DNA of 12,840 bases from Paracoccaceae bacterium (GCA_027080755.1 JALWQC010000403.1:1-12840); one strand, 5' to 3'. Shown: positions 1-7,789, counted from the first letter of the stretch. Program-made: numbers and translations. Notes: generated by a model not told the origin, from the sequence alone.

Positions 1-910
1 CCCCGGTCAGCATAGAGGGGTCCAGCTCGCTCGACCCTTCCACCACGACGCCGTCCACGGGGATACGTTCACCCGCAGCCACCGCCACCAGATCCCCCTC
101 GCGCAGGGCATCCATCGGCACGCTTTCGCGGCTGCCGTCCGGGGCAATCCGCGTGGCTGTGTTGACCTCCAGCGCCGCCAGCTCCACCGCGGCCGAGCGC
201 GCCACCGCCCGCGTCCGGTAATCCAGATAGCGCCCGATCAGCAGGAAAAACGCCAGCGACAGCGCCGCATCGAAATAGGCGTGATCCCCCCCCTCGATGG
301 TTTCCGCCAGCGACACCCCGCTTGCCAGTATCAGCGCCAGCGAGATCGGCACATCCATATTCAGCCGCTTCACCCGCAGCGCCGACCAGGCGTTGTTGAA
401 AAACGGCATGCCGGCAAAGGCCACCGTCGGCAGGGCGATCAGCGCCGAAAGCCAGTGCATGAAATCACGCGTCACCGATTCCGCGCCGGCCCAGACGGAA
501 ATGGACAGCAACATCACATTCATCGCGGCAAAGCCGGCCACGGCAATGCGCGCCAGCAGATCCCGCCCGATTTTATCGATGTTTTCCTTTTCCAGAACCG
601 CACTGTCCAGCGGGCGCGCCGGATAGCCCCAGTTGGTCAGCAGCTCTATCAGGTGCTCTTCTATGCCGGGGATATCCTCGACCGTCAACGAGACCCGTTT
701 GCGCGACAGGTTGACCCGCGCGCCACGGATTTCCGGCAGCCGGTTCAGCCCGCTTTCCACGCCGCTGATGCAGGCGGCACAATGGATGGTGGGCAGGGAC
801 AGCTCTATCCGGCGCAGCTCGTCGGAACGCGCCGTCCCCAGCGATTTCGCCTTGTCACCGGAAATGGCGACACAGGCCGGACAGACCGCTATGGAGCCCT
901 GCTCACTCAT
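1..910 (-). CDS. ccoI: CcoI/FixI copper-transporting P-type ATPase, N-terminal part
   Basis: This is a P1B-type ATPase that moves copper across the inner membrane for the CuB site of cbb3 oxidase. Only the first 303 residues are in the window; the frame runs open off the left edge. Visible features are an N-terminal CPAC pair (C10, C13), an HMA-like metal-binding domain with HCAAC (C44, C47), hydrophobic segments from about residue 120 to 230, and the start of the actuator domain (about 245 onward), with the typical AAGERIPVDG and SELDPSMLTG. The next residue would complete the TGE motif, but it falls outside. The phosphorylation DKTG site and the CPC transmembrane motif also lie outside. The ATG at 910 overlaps the end of ccoH by 8 bases, which indicates translational coupling. 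Family assignment is firm from motifs and context; copper as the ion is inferred from the family. Confidence 0.93.
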   Translation of the reverse strand, partial: MSEQGSIAVCPACVAISGDKAKSLGTARSDELRRIELSLPTIHCAACISGVESGLNRLPEIRGARVNLSRKRVSLTVEDIPGIEEHLIELLTNWGYPARPLDSAVLEKENIDKIGRDLLARIAVAGFAAMNVMLLSISVWAGAESVTRDFMHWLSALIALPTVAFAGMPFFNNAWSALRVKRLNMDVPISLALILASGVSLAETIEGGDHAYFDAALSLAFFLLIGRYLDYRTRAVARSAAVELAALEVNTATRIAPDGSRESVPMDALREGDLVAVAAGERIPVDGVVVEGSSELDPSMLTG

Positions 911-1745
911 CCCCGCCAGGCACCGTGAATGCGATACGTTGCGTCAATTCCACATCCTCGGGAGTCACCGCGTGGATATAGGCGTAATATTCCCCCGGCT
1001 CCAGGGCAACCCTGGCGTAATATTTGCCGTTCTCGATGCGCAGTTGCAGCGTTTTGGCATCGCGCACGATCGCCTGGTTGTCACGGCGCACCTGCAGCAC
1101 ATCCGGTGCCTCGGGGGCCGTGTCGGCGGTTTCGTCTGCGGGGGTGGCGGCGGCCTCGTCAATGACGCGGTCCACCTGCACCTCGAACACCTTGGGGAAA
1201 ACCGGATCGCCGACGGTGTTGGTAACGGCGGTCACCAGTTCGCCGTTTTCATAGTCGCTGGTGATGTCCCATTCCGGCACCGCCCCGCCAACATAGAATT
1301 CCAGCCGCTGTTGCAGGGTCACCCCGTCCGCATTGGCGGCCTCGACATAGGCATACCATTTGCCATCCGCCAGATCCGTATCGGCGACATAGCCGTCCCC
1401 CTCGCGGCGCAGTTCGGGGATCTGGTCGTCGCGCGCAACCGTCGGACGGCCGAGGCGGACCTCCAGCTTGGCAGGAAAGACCGGTTTGCCGTCGGGGCCG
1501 AGGATGGAAATATGGAATTTCCCGTCCTCGTTATTGGCCCGCAGATCCCAGCCGAGCGCCGATTGTTCCGCCGCCTGCCGGTCGAATTGCTGCGAGGCAA
1601 CGTAGGAATTCGCCACCTCCAGCCCCGGAAAGGTCCGCACCGCCGAGGTCGCCATATAAAGGTTGACCCCGATAATTACCGTAAAGGCGCTTGCGGTAAT
1701 AAAGAATACGGTGCGCCCCGTGATTTCGCGCTGCTTTGCCATCAT
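903..1745 (-). CDS. ccoH: CcoH/FixH cbb3 oxidase assembly protein with duplicated C-terminal domain
   Basis: This is a membrane-anchored assembly factor for cbb3 oxidase, 280 residues long. Residues about 10-33 form one transmembrane anchor; the rest should be periplasmic. Residues about 48-152 match the ordinary FixH domain (ALGWDL, then DGKFHISILGPDGKPVFP and LEVRLGRPT). FixH proteins are usually about 150-170 residues, so this one is much longer. Residues about 168-275 repeat the pattern: PVFPKVFEV matches PVFPAKLEV, and GEYYAYIHAV matches GKWYAYVEAA. The second copy holds an acidic, Ala/Pro/Thr-rich insertion at about 195-216. The start overlaps the ccoG stop as ATGA. Two consecutive ATG codons (1745 and 1742) are possible starts; 1745 is taken, with a GGGA ribosome site upstream. 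Position between ccoG and ccoI supports the identity. The role of the extra copy is unknown. Confidence 0.9.
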   Translation of the reverse strand: MMAKQREITGRTVFFITASAFTVIIGVNLYMATSAVRTFPGLEVANSYVASQQFDRQAAEQSALGWDLRANNEDGKFHISILGPDGKPVFPAKLEVRLGRPTVARDDQIPELRREGDGYVADTDLADGKWYAYVEAANADGVTLQQRLEFYVGGAVPEWDITSDYENGELVTAVTNTVGDPVFPKVFEVQVDRVIDEAAATPADETADTAPEAPDVLQVRRDNQAIVRDAKTLQLRIENGKYYARVALEPGEYYAYIHAVTPEDVELTQRIAFTVPGGDE

Positions 1746-3178
1746 GATTTCCCGTTAAAGATGGTGTCCACACTGGTGCGTTCACCGGTTTTCATATCCT
1801 CGATCCACAGGCGCACGTTGGTGCGGTTGCGTGTTGCCGCCGGCGAGTCCGGCTTGGCGTTCAGATACACGCGCACGCTATGCGTCGAATCCGCGGGGGC
1901 CGTCACTATGTGGCCATCGATGCCCTGGATTTCCAGATCGAACTCGCTGTCGTCATCCAGGGATTTCGCCGACAGGTGAAAGTTTTCCTCCGTGCCGTGC
2001 TTGTTCAGGATGCGCACGTCATAGGTGTTGCGGATCGTGCCGTCGGACAGGGCAATATAGACCGGATTGCGCACGGGGGTGATGTTGACCTGTATGTCCG
2101 GGCGGATAAACAGCGCCACCAGCAGCGCCACGCCAACCGCGGCCCACAGGGTGAAATACATCAGCGTGCGCGGGCGGAACAGGTGTTTCCACATGTTGCG
2201 CGGCGGGTTGCCGGCACGTTCCAGCGGCTCGTCATTGGCCGAGATATAGGCGATCAGGCCGCGCGGTTTGCCAACCTTGTCCATCATCTCGTCGCAGGCG
2301 TCGATGCACAGCGCGCAGGTGATACATTCCAGCTGCTGCCCGTCGCGAATGTCGATTCCCATCGGGCAAACGGCCACGCAGGCGTTACAGTCGATACAAT
2401 CGCCGTAGGTCTCGCCCTCTTTCAGTTTGGTGTGCTTGCGCGGCTCTCCGCGCCATTCGCGATAGACGACGGTCATCGTGTCCTCGTCCATCATCGCGGC
2501 CTGGATGCGCGGCCAGGGGCACATATAGGTGCAAACCTGTTCGCGCATGAAACCGCCGAACAGGAAGGTCGTCGCCGTCAGACCGGCAATAAAGCCATAG
2601 GCCACGAAAGGCGCCTTGAAGGAGACCAGATCGACCAGCAAGGTCGGCGCATCGGCGAAATAGAACACCCACGCCCCGCCGGTGGCCACCGCGATCAGCA
2701 GCCAGATAAACCATTTCGTCAGATACAGGCGCGCCTTGTGCGCGTTCCATTTCTGGCGATACAGACGGATGCGGGCGTTACGGTCGCCCTCTACCCAGCG
2801 TTCGACCAGAATGAACAGATCGGTCCAGATTGTTTGCGGGCAGGCATAGCCGCACCACACACGCCCCAGCGCCGAAGTAAACAGAAACAGCCCCAGACCG
2901 GCCATGATCAGCAAGCCGGCGACGAAGTAGAACTCGTAGGGCCAGATCTCGATCCAGAAGAAATAGAAACGCCGGTGCGCCATATCGATCAGGATCGCCT
3001 GGTCCGGCAGGCCCGGGCCACGGTCCCAGCGGATCCACGGGCCGATATAGTAAATCCCGAGGGTGATAATCATCATCCACCATTTGATGGTGCGGAATCT
3101 CCCCTTTACCCGTTTGGGAAAAACCGGTTCACGGGCGGCGTATAGCTTCTGCGGGGCGTCTTGATTTTCGGTGGTCAC
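1742..3178 (-). CDS. ccoG: CcoG/RdxA/FixG membrane Fe-S protein (cupric reductase) for cbb3 assembly
   Basis: This is an integral membrane protein of the FixG/RdxA family. Members are reported to reduce Cu(II) to Cu(I) during cbb3 oxidase assembly. It has 478 residues, normal for the family. Hydrophobic segments lie near 33-48, 82-103, 155-175, 190-210 and 340-358. Two membrane-proximal cysteine pairs are CGYAC (C109, C113) and CTYMC (C216, C220). Two ferredoxin-type clusters follow: C261, C264, C267, C271 and C285, C288, C291, C295. Residues 361-478 match the Ig-like C-terminal domain of FixG. The start is GTG at 3178, supported by a GGAG ribosome site at 3185-3188 and by the MTTENQD N-terminus. 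It is the first gene of the assembly operon and has its own FNR-type promoter. The stop overlaps the ccoH start. Confidence 0.96.
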   Translation of the reverse strand: MTTENQDAPQKLYAAREPVFPKRVKGRFRTIKWWMMIITLGIYYIGPWIRWDRGPGLPDQAILIDMAHRRFYFFWIEIWPYEFYFVAGLLIMAGLGLFLFTSALGRVWCGYACPQTIWTDLFILVERWVEGDRNARIRLYRQKWNAHKARLYLTKWFIWLLIAVATGGAWVFYFADAPTLLVDLVSFKAPFVAYGFIAGLTATTFLFGGFMREQVCTYMCPWPRIQAAMMDEDTMTVVYREWRGEPRKHTKLKEGETYGDCIDCNACVAVCPMGIDIRDGQQLECITCALCIDACDEMMDKVGKPRGLIAYISANDEPLERAGNPPRNMWKHLFRPRTLMYFTLWAAVGVALLVALFIRPDIQVNITPVRNPVYIALSDGTIRNTYDVRILNKHGTEENFHLSAKSLDDDSEFDLEIQGIDGHIVTAPADSTHSVRVYLNAKPDSPAATRNRTNVRLWIEDMKTGERTSVDTIFNGKS

Positions 3179-3214
3179 GGGATTCTCCAGTTTAAATCCG
3201 TATATTTAAGGCAA

Positions 3215-3255
3215 CAAATATGCCCGTTCCCTGCAAATTCCTTGATCGAGATCAA
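3215..3255 (-). promoter_or_regulatory. FNR-type promoter of ccoGHI
   Basis: A perfect FNR box, TTGATCTCGATCAA on the minus strand, lies at 3242-3255 (consensus TTGAT-N4-ATCAA). Going toward ccoG, 21 bases separate it from a -10-like TATTTG at 3215-3220. That puts the box near -41, the position used in class II FNR activation, with a start near 3208 and a leader of about 30 bases that holds the ccoG ribosome site. The same 16 bases and the same spacing occur in front of hemN. The box is direct sequence evidence; activation by FnrL is inferred. Confidence 0.85.
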
Positions 3256-3272
3256 GAAATATGCCTATAAGG

Positions 3273-3302
3273 AAAAAAGCCTGACGGGAAAACCAGTCAG
3301 GC
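3273..3302 (-). terminator. Intrinsic terminator after ccoNOQP
   Basis: On the minus strand GCCTGAC (3302-3296) pairs with GTCAGGC (3285-3279). After a G-A mismatch, two further G-C pairs and an AAAA (TTTT) loop close the hairpin. It is followed directly by six T residues (3278-3273). It lies 48 bases after the ccoP stop and upstream of the ccoG promoter, so it probably separates the structural and assembly operons. Confidence 0.85.
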
Positions 3303-3307
3303 AGGTG

Positions 3308-3327
3308 GCGTCACGAAAATGTGACGC
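3308..3327 (-). repeat. Perfect 7-bp hairpin just after ccoP
   Basis: GCGTCAC (3308-3314) and GTGACGC (3321-3327) form a perfect 7-bp stem with a 6-base loop, GAAAAT on the plus strand. It lies between the ccoP stop and the terminator hairpin and has no T-run of its own. It may stabilise the 3' end of the ccoNOQP message or act with the following terminator; that role is an inference. Confidence 0.6.
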
Positions 3328-3349
3328 AAGGGGAGTATCAGGTGGTGGC

Positions 3350-4222
3350 TTATTCGCCACCACCCAATTCATGAACATAGACGGCAACCTGGCGAATCTG
3401 GGCCTCGCTCAGCTTTCCGTCAACCGACCATGCGGGCATAACGCCGTGGCGGCTGTTCGTAATGGTCTCCGTAATCGTCGCAAGATCGCCACCATACAGC
3501 CAGATGTTGTCTGTCAGGTTCGGCGCGCCAACCTCGCGGCCGCCTTTGGCGTCTTCCCCGTGACAGGCTGCACAGTTGTCTTCAAAGACAACGGCGCCGG
3601 CCTCGGCCAGGGCGGGATCCGTCTGGCGGTTGGACAGCGACAGCACGAACTGTGCGGCGCTGGCGATTTCCTCGTCCGACAGATAATCGTCGCCAAAGAC
3701 CGGCATATCGGACAGGCGGGTATCATCGTCATCCTCGGAACGGATGCCGTGCTTTACGGTTGTGTAGATGTCGTCGATGGTGCCACCCCACAGCCAGTCG
3801 TCGTCCAGCAGGTTCGGGAAGCCTTTGTTCCCCTCGGCGCCGGAGCCGTGACACTGGATGCAGAACGTCTGGAAGACCGCGTGGCCACCGTTGATGGCAT
3901 AGGCCCCGACTTCCGGGTCGCTGGCGATTTTCGACAGCTCCATCCCGTTGATCTTTTCGTCAAGCGGGGCGTTCTTGGCCTTCACGGCCGCGATCTCGGC
4001 GGCAACATCGGCGCGCGAGGATTTCCCCAGCAGACCCGGCGTTGCCCCGTGAACCAGCGGAATGGCCGGCATGGCGATCAGATAGCCGATGCCCCAGATG
4101 ATTGTCAGGTAGAACGTCCACACCCACCAGCGCGGCATAGGTGTGTCCAGCTCCTCGATGCCGTCCCAGCTATGGCCGGTGGACTTGACAGGTGCCTTCT
4201 TTTTAACTGGCTTTCTTGCCAT
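3350..4222 (-). CDS. ccoP: CcoP diheme cytochrome c subunit of cbb3 oxidase
   Basis: This is subunit III of cytochrome cbb3 oxidase. It is a membrane-anchored diheme c-type cytochrome that passes electrons from periplasmic cytochrome c or the bc1 complex toward CcoO and CcoN. It has 290 residues, a normal length. A Lys-rich cytoplasmic N-terminus (2-13) precedes a transmembrane helix at about 32-55. The periplasmic part holds two cytochrome c domains with heme sites CIQCH (121-125) and CAACH (217-221). The likely axial methionines are M173 (DMPVFG) and M262 (VMPAW). The ATG at 4222 has a strong GGAGGA ribosome site (4231-4236) inside the end of ccoQ, 4 bases after whose stop this gene starts. 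It is the last gene of ccoNOQP and is followed by hairpins and a T-run. Confidence 0.97.
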   Translation of the reverse strand: MARKPVKKKAPVKSTGHSWDGIEELDTPMPRWWVWTFYLTIIWGIGYLIAMPAIPLVHGATPGLLGKSSRADVAAEIAAVKAKNAPLDEKINGMELSKIASDPEVGAYAINGGHAVFQTFCIQCHGSGAEGNKGFPNLLDDDWLWGGTIDDIYTTVKHGIRSEDDDDTRLSDMPVFGDDYLSDEEIASAAQFVLSLSNRQTDPALAEAGAVVFEDNCAACHGEDAKGGREVGAPNLTDNIWLYGGDLATITETITNSRHGVMPAWSVDGKLSEAQIRQVAVYVHELGGGE

Positions 4223-4226
4223 TTTA

Positions 4227-4385
4227 TTAATCCTCCAACTCGTCGTTACGGAACGGTGTGTTCGCTATTTCCTCGTGCAGTTTCTGGCTGCCCGGGCGAA
4301 ACGCCCAGGCTATGATGCCGAGAAAGATCAGGAACAGCGCGACCAGCGCCCAGCTGTCTGCCAATGCTCTCAAGAGTGTATACAT
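4227..4385 (-). CDS. ccoQ: CcoQ small membrane subunit of cbb3 oxidase
   Basis: This is a 52-residue protein beginning MYTLLRALAD, with one transmembrane helix at about 12-29 (WALVALFLIFLGIIAWAF). A polar tail follows, starting RPGSQKLHEE and ending NDELED. Size, topology and the RPG after the helix fit CcoQ/FixQ, the small subunit that stabilises the oxidase and its interaction with CcoP. The start ATG is 8 bases after the ccoO stop, with a GGGGG ribosome site. Its own end (TAA at 4229-4227) carries the ribosome site for ccoP. Sequence alone is weak evidence for so short a protein; the position between ccoO and ccoP makes the call firm. Confidence 0.93.
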   Translation of the reverse strand: MYTLLRALADSWALVALFLIFLGIIAWAFRPGSQKLHEEIANTPFRNDELED

Positions 4386-4393
4386 GATACCCC

Positions 4394-5119
4394 CTATCGA
4401 CTTGCAGCAGGCTGGAAGGTCGAGAAATCGACCAGCGTGCCCAGCATTTGCAGATACGCGATCAGCGCGTCCATTTCGGTCAGCTCGGGCTGGCCGTCAA
4501 AGTTGCGCGTCTGTGCCTTGGGATAGCGCGACAGCAGCCCGTCCCAGTCCGCATCCGGATCGGCCTGTGCCTTGAAGTCGGCTACGGCGTTGGCCATATC
4601 CTCGTCCGTGTAGGGCACACCGACAACCTGGTTCGCGCGCATCATCTCTACGATCATGTTCGGATCCAGCTTGGTTTCCTTCAGGAACTTGTAGGACGGC
4701 ATTACCGACACCGGAACCACATCCTGCGGATGGGTCAGGTGGGCAACATGCCATGCGTCCGAGTAGCGCCCCCCCACACGGGCCAGATCCGGCCCTGTGC
4801 GTTTGGAGCCCCACTGGAACGGGTGGTCATACATCGACTCCGCCGCCAGCGAGTAGTGGCCGTAGCGCTCGACCTCGTCCCGAAGCGGGCGGATCATCTG
4901 GCTGTGGCAGACATAGCAGCCCTCGCGGACATAGATGTTGCGTCCGGCCAGCTCCAGCGGGCTGTAGGGGCGCATGCCTTCGACCTTCTCGATCGTGTTG
5001 TCCAGATAGAACAACGGAACGATCTCTACCAGGCCACCGATGGTCACCACAAGGAAGCTGAGGATCAGCAACAGCGTGGCGTTCTTCTCGATGATAGAGT
5101 GTTTATCTAGAATACCCAT
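4394..5119 (-). CDS. ccoO: CcoO monoheme cytochrome c subunit of cbb3 oxidase
   Basis: This is subunit II of cytochrome cbb3 oxidase, a membrane-bound monoheme cytochrome c that receives electrons from CcoP and passes them to the heme b of CcoN. It has 241 residues. An N-terminal transmembrane helix spans about 15-37. The heme site is CYVCH at 68-72, and M140 (SVMPSY) is the likely axial ligand. The start is the ATG at 5119, giving [10 protein letters not shown], because the family begins here and AGGAA lies 8 bases upstream. A longer reading from 5161 would add 14 residues inside ccoN and is not favoured. The gene starts 10 bases after the ccoN stop and ends 8 bases before ccoQ. Confidence 0.97.
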   Translation of the reverse strand: MGILDKHSIIEKNATLLLILSFLVVTIGGLVEIVPLFYLDNTIEKVEGMRPYSPLELAGRNIYVREGCYVCHSQMIRPLRDEVERYGHYSLAAESMYDHPFQWGSKRTGPDLARVGGRYSDAWHVAHLTHPQDVVPVSVMPSYKFLKETKLDPNMIVEMMRANQVVGVPYTDEDMANAVADFKAQADPDADWDGLLSRYPKAQTRNFDGQPELTEMDALIAYLQMLGTLVDFSTFQPAASR

Positions 5120-5129
5120 TATCTGTTCC

Positions 5130-6725
5130 TCACTCGGCAGGGACGGCTTTGGTAACGGCATTACCCGCGCCCAGCATCGTCATTCTCAGGTTATACGCCA
5201 TGATCAGCGCACCGGTCAGATACAGCGTCCCGCCCGTCGCACGTGTGAAGTACATCGGGAACTTCGCGGCAACCGTGTCGGCGAAGGAGTTCACCAGGAA
5301 GCCCTGCGCGTCGACTTCACGCCACATCAGACCTTCCATGATCCCGGATACCCACATGGACGAGGCATACAGAACGATCCCGATCGTTGCCAACCAGAAG
5401 TGGTAGCTGACCAGCTTCGTGCTATAGAGCGCCTCGCGCTTCCACAGACGCGGCGTCATGTAGTAAAGCGCCCCGAAGGTGATCATGCCGTTCCAGCCGA
5501 GCGCACCGGAATGCACGTGACCAATGGTCCAGTCGGTGTAGTGGGACAAGGAGTTAACCGCCTTGATCGCCATCATCGGCCCTTCAAAGGTCGACATACC
5601 GTAGAAACCGATGGAAACCGCCATCATCCGCAGAACCGGATCCGTGCGCAGCTTGTCCCAGGCGCCCGAAAGCGTCATCAGACCGTTGATCATACCACCC
5701 CAGGACGGCATCCACAGGATAACGGACATAACCATACCCAGCGTCTGCGCCCAGTCCGGCAGCGCCGTATAGTGCAGGTGGTGCGGGCCGGCCCAGATGT
5801 ACAGGAAGATCAGCGCCCAGAAGTGGACGATCGACAGCTTGTAGGAATAGACCGGACGGTTCGCCTGTTTCGGAACGAAGTAGTACATCATCCCCAGGAA
5901 GCCGGCGGTCAGGAAGAAACCAACCGCGTTGTGGCCATACCACCACTGCGTCATGGCATCCTGAACCCCCGAGAACAGGGAGAACGACTTGGACCCCAGG
6001 AACGAGGCCGGAACAGCCAGGTTGTTGAAGATGTGCAGCATGGCGATGGTCACGATGAACGCCAGATAGAACCAGTTGGCCACATAGATGTGGGGTTCCT
6101 TGCGCTTGAAGATCGTGCCCAGGAAGACAACCAGATAGGCCACCCAGACGATGGTCAGCCAGATGTCTACAAACCATTCCGGCTCGGCGTATTCACGGCT
6201 CTGGGTGGAGCCCAGAACATAGCCGACAGCGGCCAGAACGATGAACAGCTGATAGCCCCAGAAAACGAACCAGGCCAGCTTGCCCCCGAACAGACGTGCC
6301 GCATTGGTGCGCTGCACCACATAGAAGGACGTCGCGATCAGGCCGTTACCGCCAAAGGCGAAGATAACCGCCGATGTGTGCAACGGACGAATGCGCCCGA
6401 AGTTCAGGTAGGGGCCGAAAATATCGCCGAAGTTGATGGTCGGGAACGCCAGTTCGAAGGCGATCCAGACACCGACGGTAAAGCCGGTGATGCCCCAGAA
6501 AATCGTGGCGATCGTGCCGGCACGCACCACGTCATCCATATACCCCTTCGGGGCGGGCTGGGGTTTGTCCCCGATATGCTTGATTTCGTGGATAAACCAC
6601 AATGCCGCAGCAGCAGCAACAATTACAGCCGAGACCTGATAAGCCAGATCGTGCCCGTAATTTGCGGCCAACGCGGCGCCAAGGACAACAAGCCCCAGCA
6701 CTACAACCTTAATACCATTCCACAT
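5130..6725 (-). CDS. ccoN: CcoN catalytic subunit of cbb3 cytochrome c oxidase
   Basis: This is the catalytic heme-copper subunit that reduces oxygen to water and pumps protons, with the high oxygen affinity needed in microaerobic growth. It has 531 residues and many transmembrane helices. Ligand residues can be placed by comparison with the Pseudomonas stutzeri enzyme. H116 and H405 bind the low-spin heme b, and H403 binds heme b3. H265, H315 and H316 bind CuB, and Y309, six residues before H315, is the tyrosine expected to cross-link to the CuB histidine. None of these is missing. The start is ATG at 6725 (MWNGIK), with AGAGGG just upstream; a reading from 6761 would add 12 basic residues and include that ribosome site. 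First gene of ccoNOQP, with an FNR-type box about 90 bases upstream. Confidence 0.98.
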   Translation of the reverse strand: MWNGIKVVVLGLVVLGAALAANYGHDLAYQVSAVIVAAAAALWFIHEIKHIGDKPQPAPKGYMDDVVRAGTIATIFWGITGFTVGVWIAFELAFPTINFGDIFGPYLNFGRIRPLHTSAVIFAFGGNGLIATSFYVVQRTNAARLFGGKLAWFVFWGYQLFIVLAAVGYVLGSTQSREYAEPEWFVDIWLTIVWVAYLVVFLGTIFKRKEPHIYVANWFYLAFIVTIAMLHIFNNLAVPASFLGSKSFSLFSGVQDAMTQWWYGHNAVGFFLTAGFLGMMYYFVPKQANRPVYSYKLSIVHFWALIFLYIWAGPHHLHYTALPDWAQTLGMVMSVILWMPSWGGMINGLMTLSGAWDKLRTDPVLRMMAVSIGFYGMSTFEGPMMAIKAVNSLSHYTDWTIGHVHSGALGWNGMITFGALYYMTPRLWKREALYSTKLVSYHFWLATIGIVLYASSMWVSGIMEGLMWREVDAQGFLVNSFADTVAAKFPMYFTRATGGTLYLTGALIMAYNLRMTMLGAGNAVTKAVPAE

Positions 6726-6814
6726 GGTTTCCCTCTTTCGTTTGGAGGGACGCAGACACACTACGCCCTTCGTCTCATATCGGGTGGTTTTGCGATGTAA
6801 GCGGTTAACAAACT

Positions 6815-6828
6815 TTGACCTAGATCAA
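6815..6828 (-). promoter_or_regulatory. FNR-type box upstream of ccoN
   Basis: On the minus strand the sequence is TTGATCTAGGTCAA. One half-site is perfect (TTGAT) and the other is one base off (GTCAA for ATCAA). Its centre is about 96 bases upstream of the ccoN start. No clear -10 element sits at the 21-base spacing seen at ccoG and hemN; the nearest AT-rich hexamer, TACATC at 6794-6799, is 15 bases away. FnrL control is likely from the family pattern, but the exact start site is not resolved here. Confidence 0.8.
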
Positions 6829-6884
6829 TATTTTTCGCCAAATTACACCGGTAACCCGTTAAATTTCCGTAACACACTGTATTT

Positions 6885-6904
6885 TTTCCAAGCAGGCTTG
6901 GAAA
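6885..6904. repeat. Palindrome downstream of fnrL
   Basis: TTTCCAAG (6885-6892) and CTTGGAAA (6897-6904) form an 8-bp inverted repeat around a 4-base CAGG centre. On the minus strand the hairpin is followed by A residues rather than T residues, so it does not look like an intrinsic terminator for fnrL. It could be an operator upstream of ccoN or an RNA hairpin in the fnrL 3' region. Confidence 0.45.
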
Positions 6905-6960
6905 GCTCGCTTTTTGCCCCGCAACAAAATGACACACAAAAAAGTGACGCCTTTTGCTTT

Positions 6961-7710
6961 TCAGGACACCATTCCGCCATCCGAATCATCGCCGGCCTCG
7001 TCCAGAAGCGCAACAAAATCCGGCACGCGCACATGGCGCGAATCTTCCAGAATGATGATCCCCGCCTTTTTCAGGGCCGAGATCTGCCGGCTGACCGTTT
7101 CGATCGTCAGCCCCAGATAATCCGCCATCGCCTCGCGCGTCAGCGGCAGGGAAAACAGGATCCCGTCGGCGACGGTCTGCTGGGTCAGATTGGCATCGCG
7201 CCGCGCCAGAATCGCCATCAGGCTGGCGATTTTTTCCCGCGCCGTCTTGCGCCCCAGCAACAGCATCCAGTCGCGCGCCGCGTCCAGCTCGTCCAGCGTC
7301 ATATCCAGAAGGCGCCGTTCCAGCGCCGGCGTGGCCCGCACCAGTTTTTCGAACTCCGGCGCATTGAACCGGCAGATCGTCACATCCGAGGCCGCCACCA
7401 CATCAAAGGCCACCGCCGGCCGGCAGGGCCGCCCGATGAAATCCGAAGGCAGCAACAGCCCCACCATCTGCCGCCGTCCGTCCGCCAGCGTGCGCGACAG
7501 GGTCGCCACACCGCTTACGACCGATCCGATAACATCCATCGGCTCGCCGGCCCAGGCGATGGTTTCGCCCGCCTTGTAGGTCTTGTAGGATTTGATCGCG
7601 TCCAGTTTCACCAGCTCCGCCGGTTCGCAATAGGCACAGACCGCGCGGTGCCGGATCGGACAATCCGCACAGCGGCTGTGTTCCTGCAAAATAAGGGGGG
7701 CTTGCAACAT
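6961..7710 (-). CDS. fnrL: FnrL oxygen-sensing CRP/FNR-family regulator
   Basis: This is a global activator for low-oxygen growth that senses oxygen through a labile [4Fe-4S] cluster. It has 249 residues, normal for FnrL. The N-terminal cysteines C14, C17, C25 and C28 (CADCPIRHRAVCAYC) and C113 provide the expected cluster ligands; which of C25 and C28 is used cannot be told from the sequence. A cyclic-nucleotide-type beta-roll follows (about 35-125), then a dimer helix (about 130-160) and a helix-turn-helix at about 190-218. The recognition helix carries E204, S207 and R208, the E..SR pattern that reads TTGAT half-sites. The ATG at 7710 has AGGAG at 7722-7726. It is divergent from hemN and lies beside the cco operons, its expected targets. 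The boxes in the window fit its specificity. Confidence 0.96.
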   Translation of the reverse strand: MLQAPLILQEHSRCADCPIRHRAVCAYCEPAELVKLDAIKSYKTYKAGETIAWAGEPMDVIGSVVSGVATLSRTLADGRRQMVGLLLPSDFIGRPCRPAVAFDVVAASDVTICRFNAPEFEKLVRATPALERRLLDMTLDELDAARDWMLLLGRKTAREKIASLMAILARRDANLTQQTVADGILFSLPLTREAMADYLGLTIETVSRQISALKKAGIIILEDSRHVRVPDFVALLDEAGDDSDGGMVS

Positions 7711-7739
7711 TTCGCGCTTCTCTCCTAAAGGGTGAACCC

Positions 7740-7768
7740 TTCTACCCCGAAACTTTGATCTCGATCAA
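7740..7768 (-). promoter_or_regulatory. Candidate fnrL core promoter overlapping the FNR box
   Basis: On the minus strand TTGATC (7768-7763), itself half of the FNR box, could act as a -35. Eighteen bases further lies TAGAAG (7744-7739), a 4 of 6 match to TATAAT. If this is the promoter, bound FnrL would cover the -35 and repress its own gene. The alternative of class II activation would place the start near 7720 and cut off the AGGAG ribosome site at 7722-7726, so it is less likely. Confidence 0.35.
7755..7768. promoter_or_regulatory. Perfect FNR box between fnrL and hemN
   Basis: TTGATCTCGATCAA on the plus strand matches TTGAT-N4-ATCAA exactly. It is the only such box in the 93-base divergent region and is identical to the ccoG box read in that gene's direction. 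It should serve hemN as activator site and may also affect fnrL. Confidence 0.88.
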
Positions 7769-7789
7769 GGCGCAACGGCGTGAAACACC

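Larger units (their letters stand above)
6726..6960. other. Gene-free stretch between fnrL and ccoN
   Basis: These 235 bases are the 5' region of ccoN and the 3' region of fnrL. They hold the ccoN ribosome site (just above 6725), the FNR-type box at 6815-6828 and a short palindrome at 6885-6904. No open frame of interest was found. No convincing intrinsic terminator follows fnrL, so some read-through from fnrL into ccoN is possible. Confidence 0.7.

Noticed and set aside
633..4315. Long plus-strand frames at 633-1979, 1880-3145 and 3161-4315
   Set aside because: All lie antisense to ccoI, ccoH, ccoG and ccoP, which have clear motifs and tight operon spacing. Their products show no recognisable family features.
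5040..6800. 586-codon plus-strand open frame opposite ccoN and ccoO
   Set aside because: It is antisense to two unmistakable oxidase subunits. Its product is rich in Arg, His, Gln and Gly with no domain pattern, typical of frames opposite GC-rich genes.
6885..6904. Palindrome as intrinsic terminator of fnrL
   Set aside because: On the transcribed strand the stem is followed by A residues rather than T residues.
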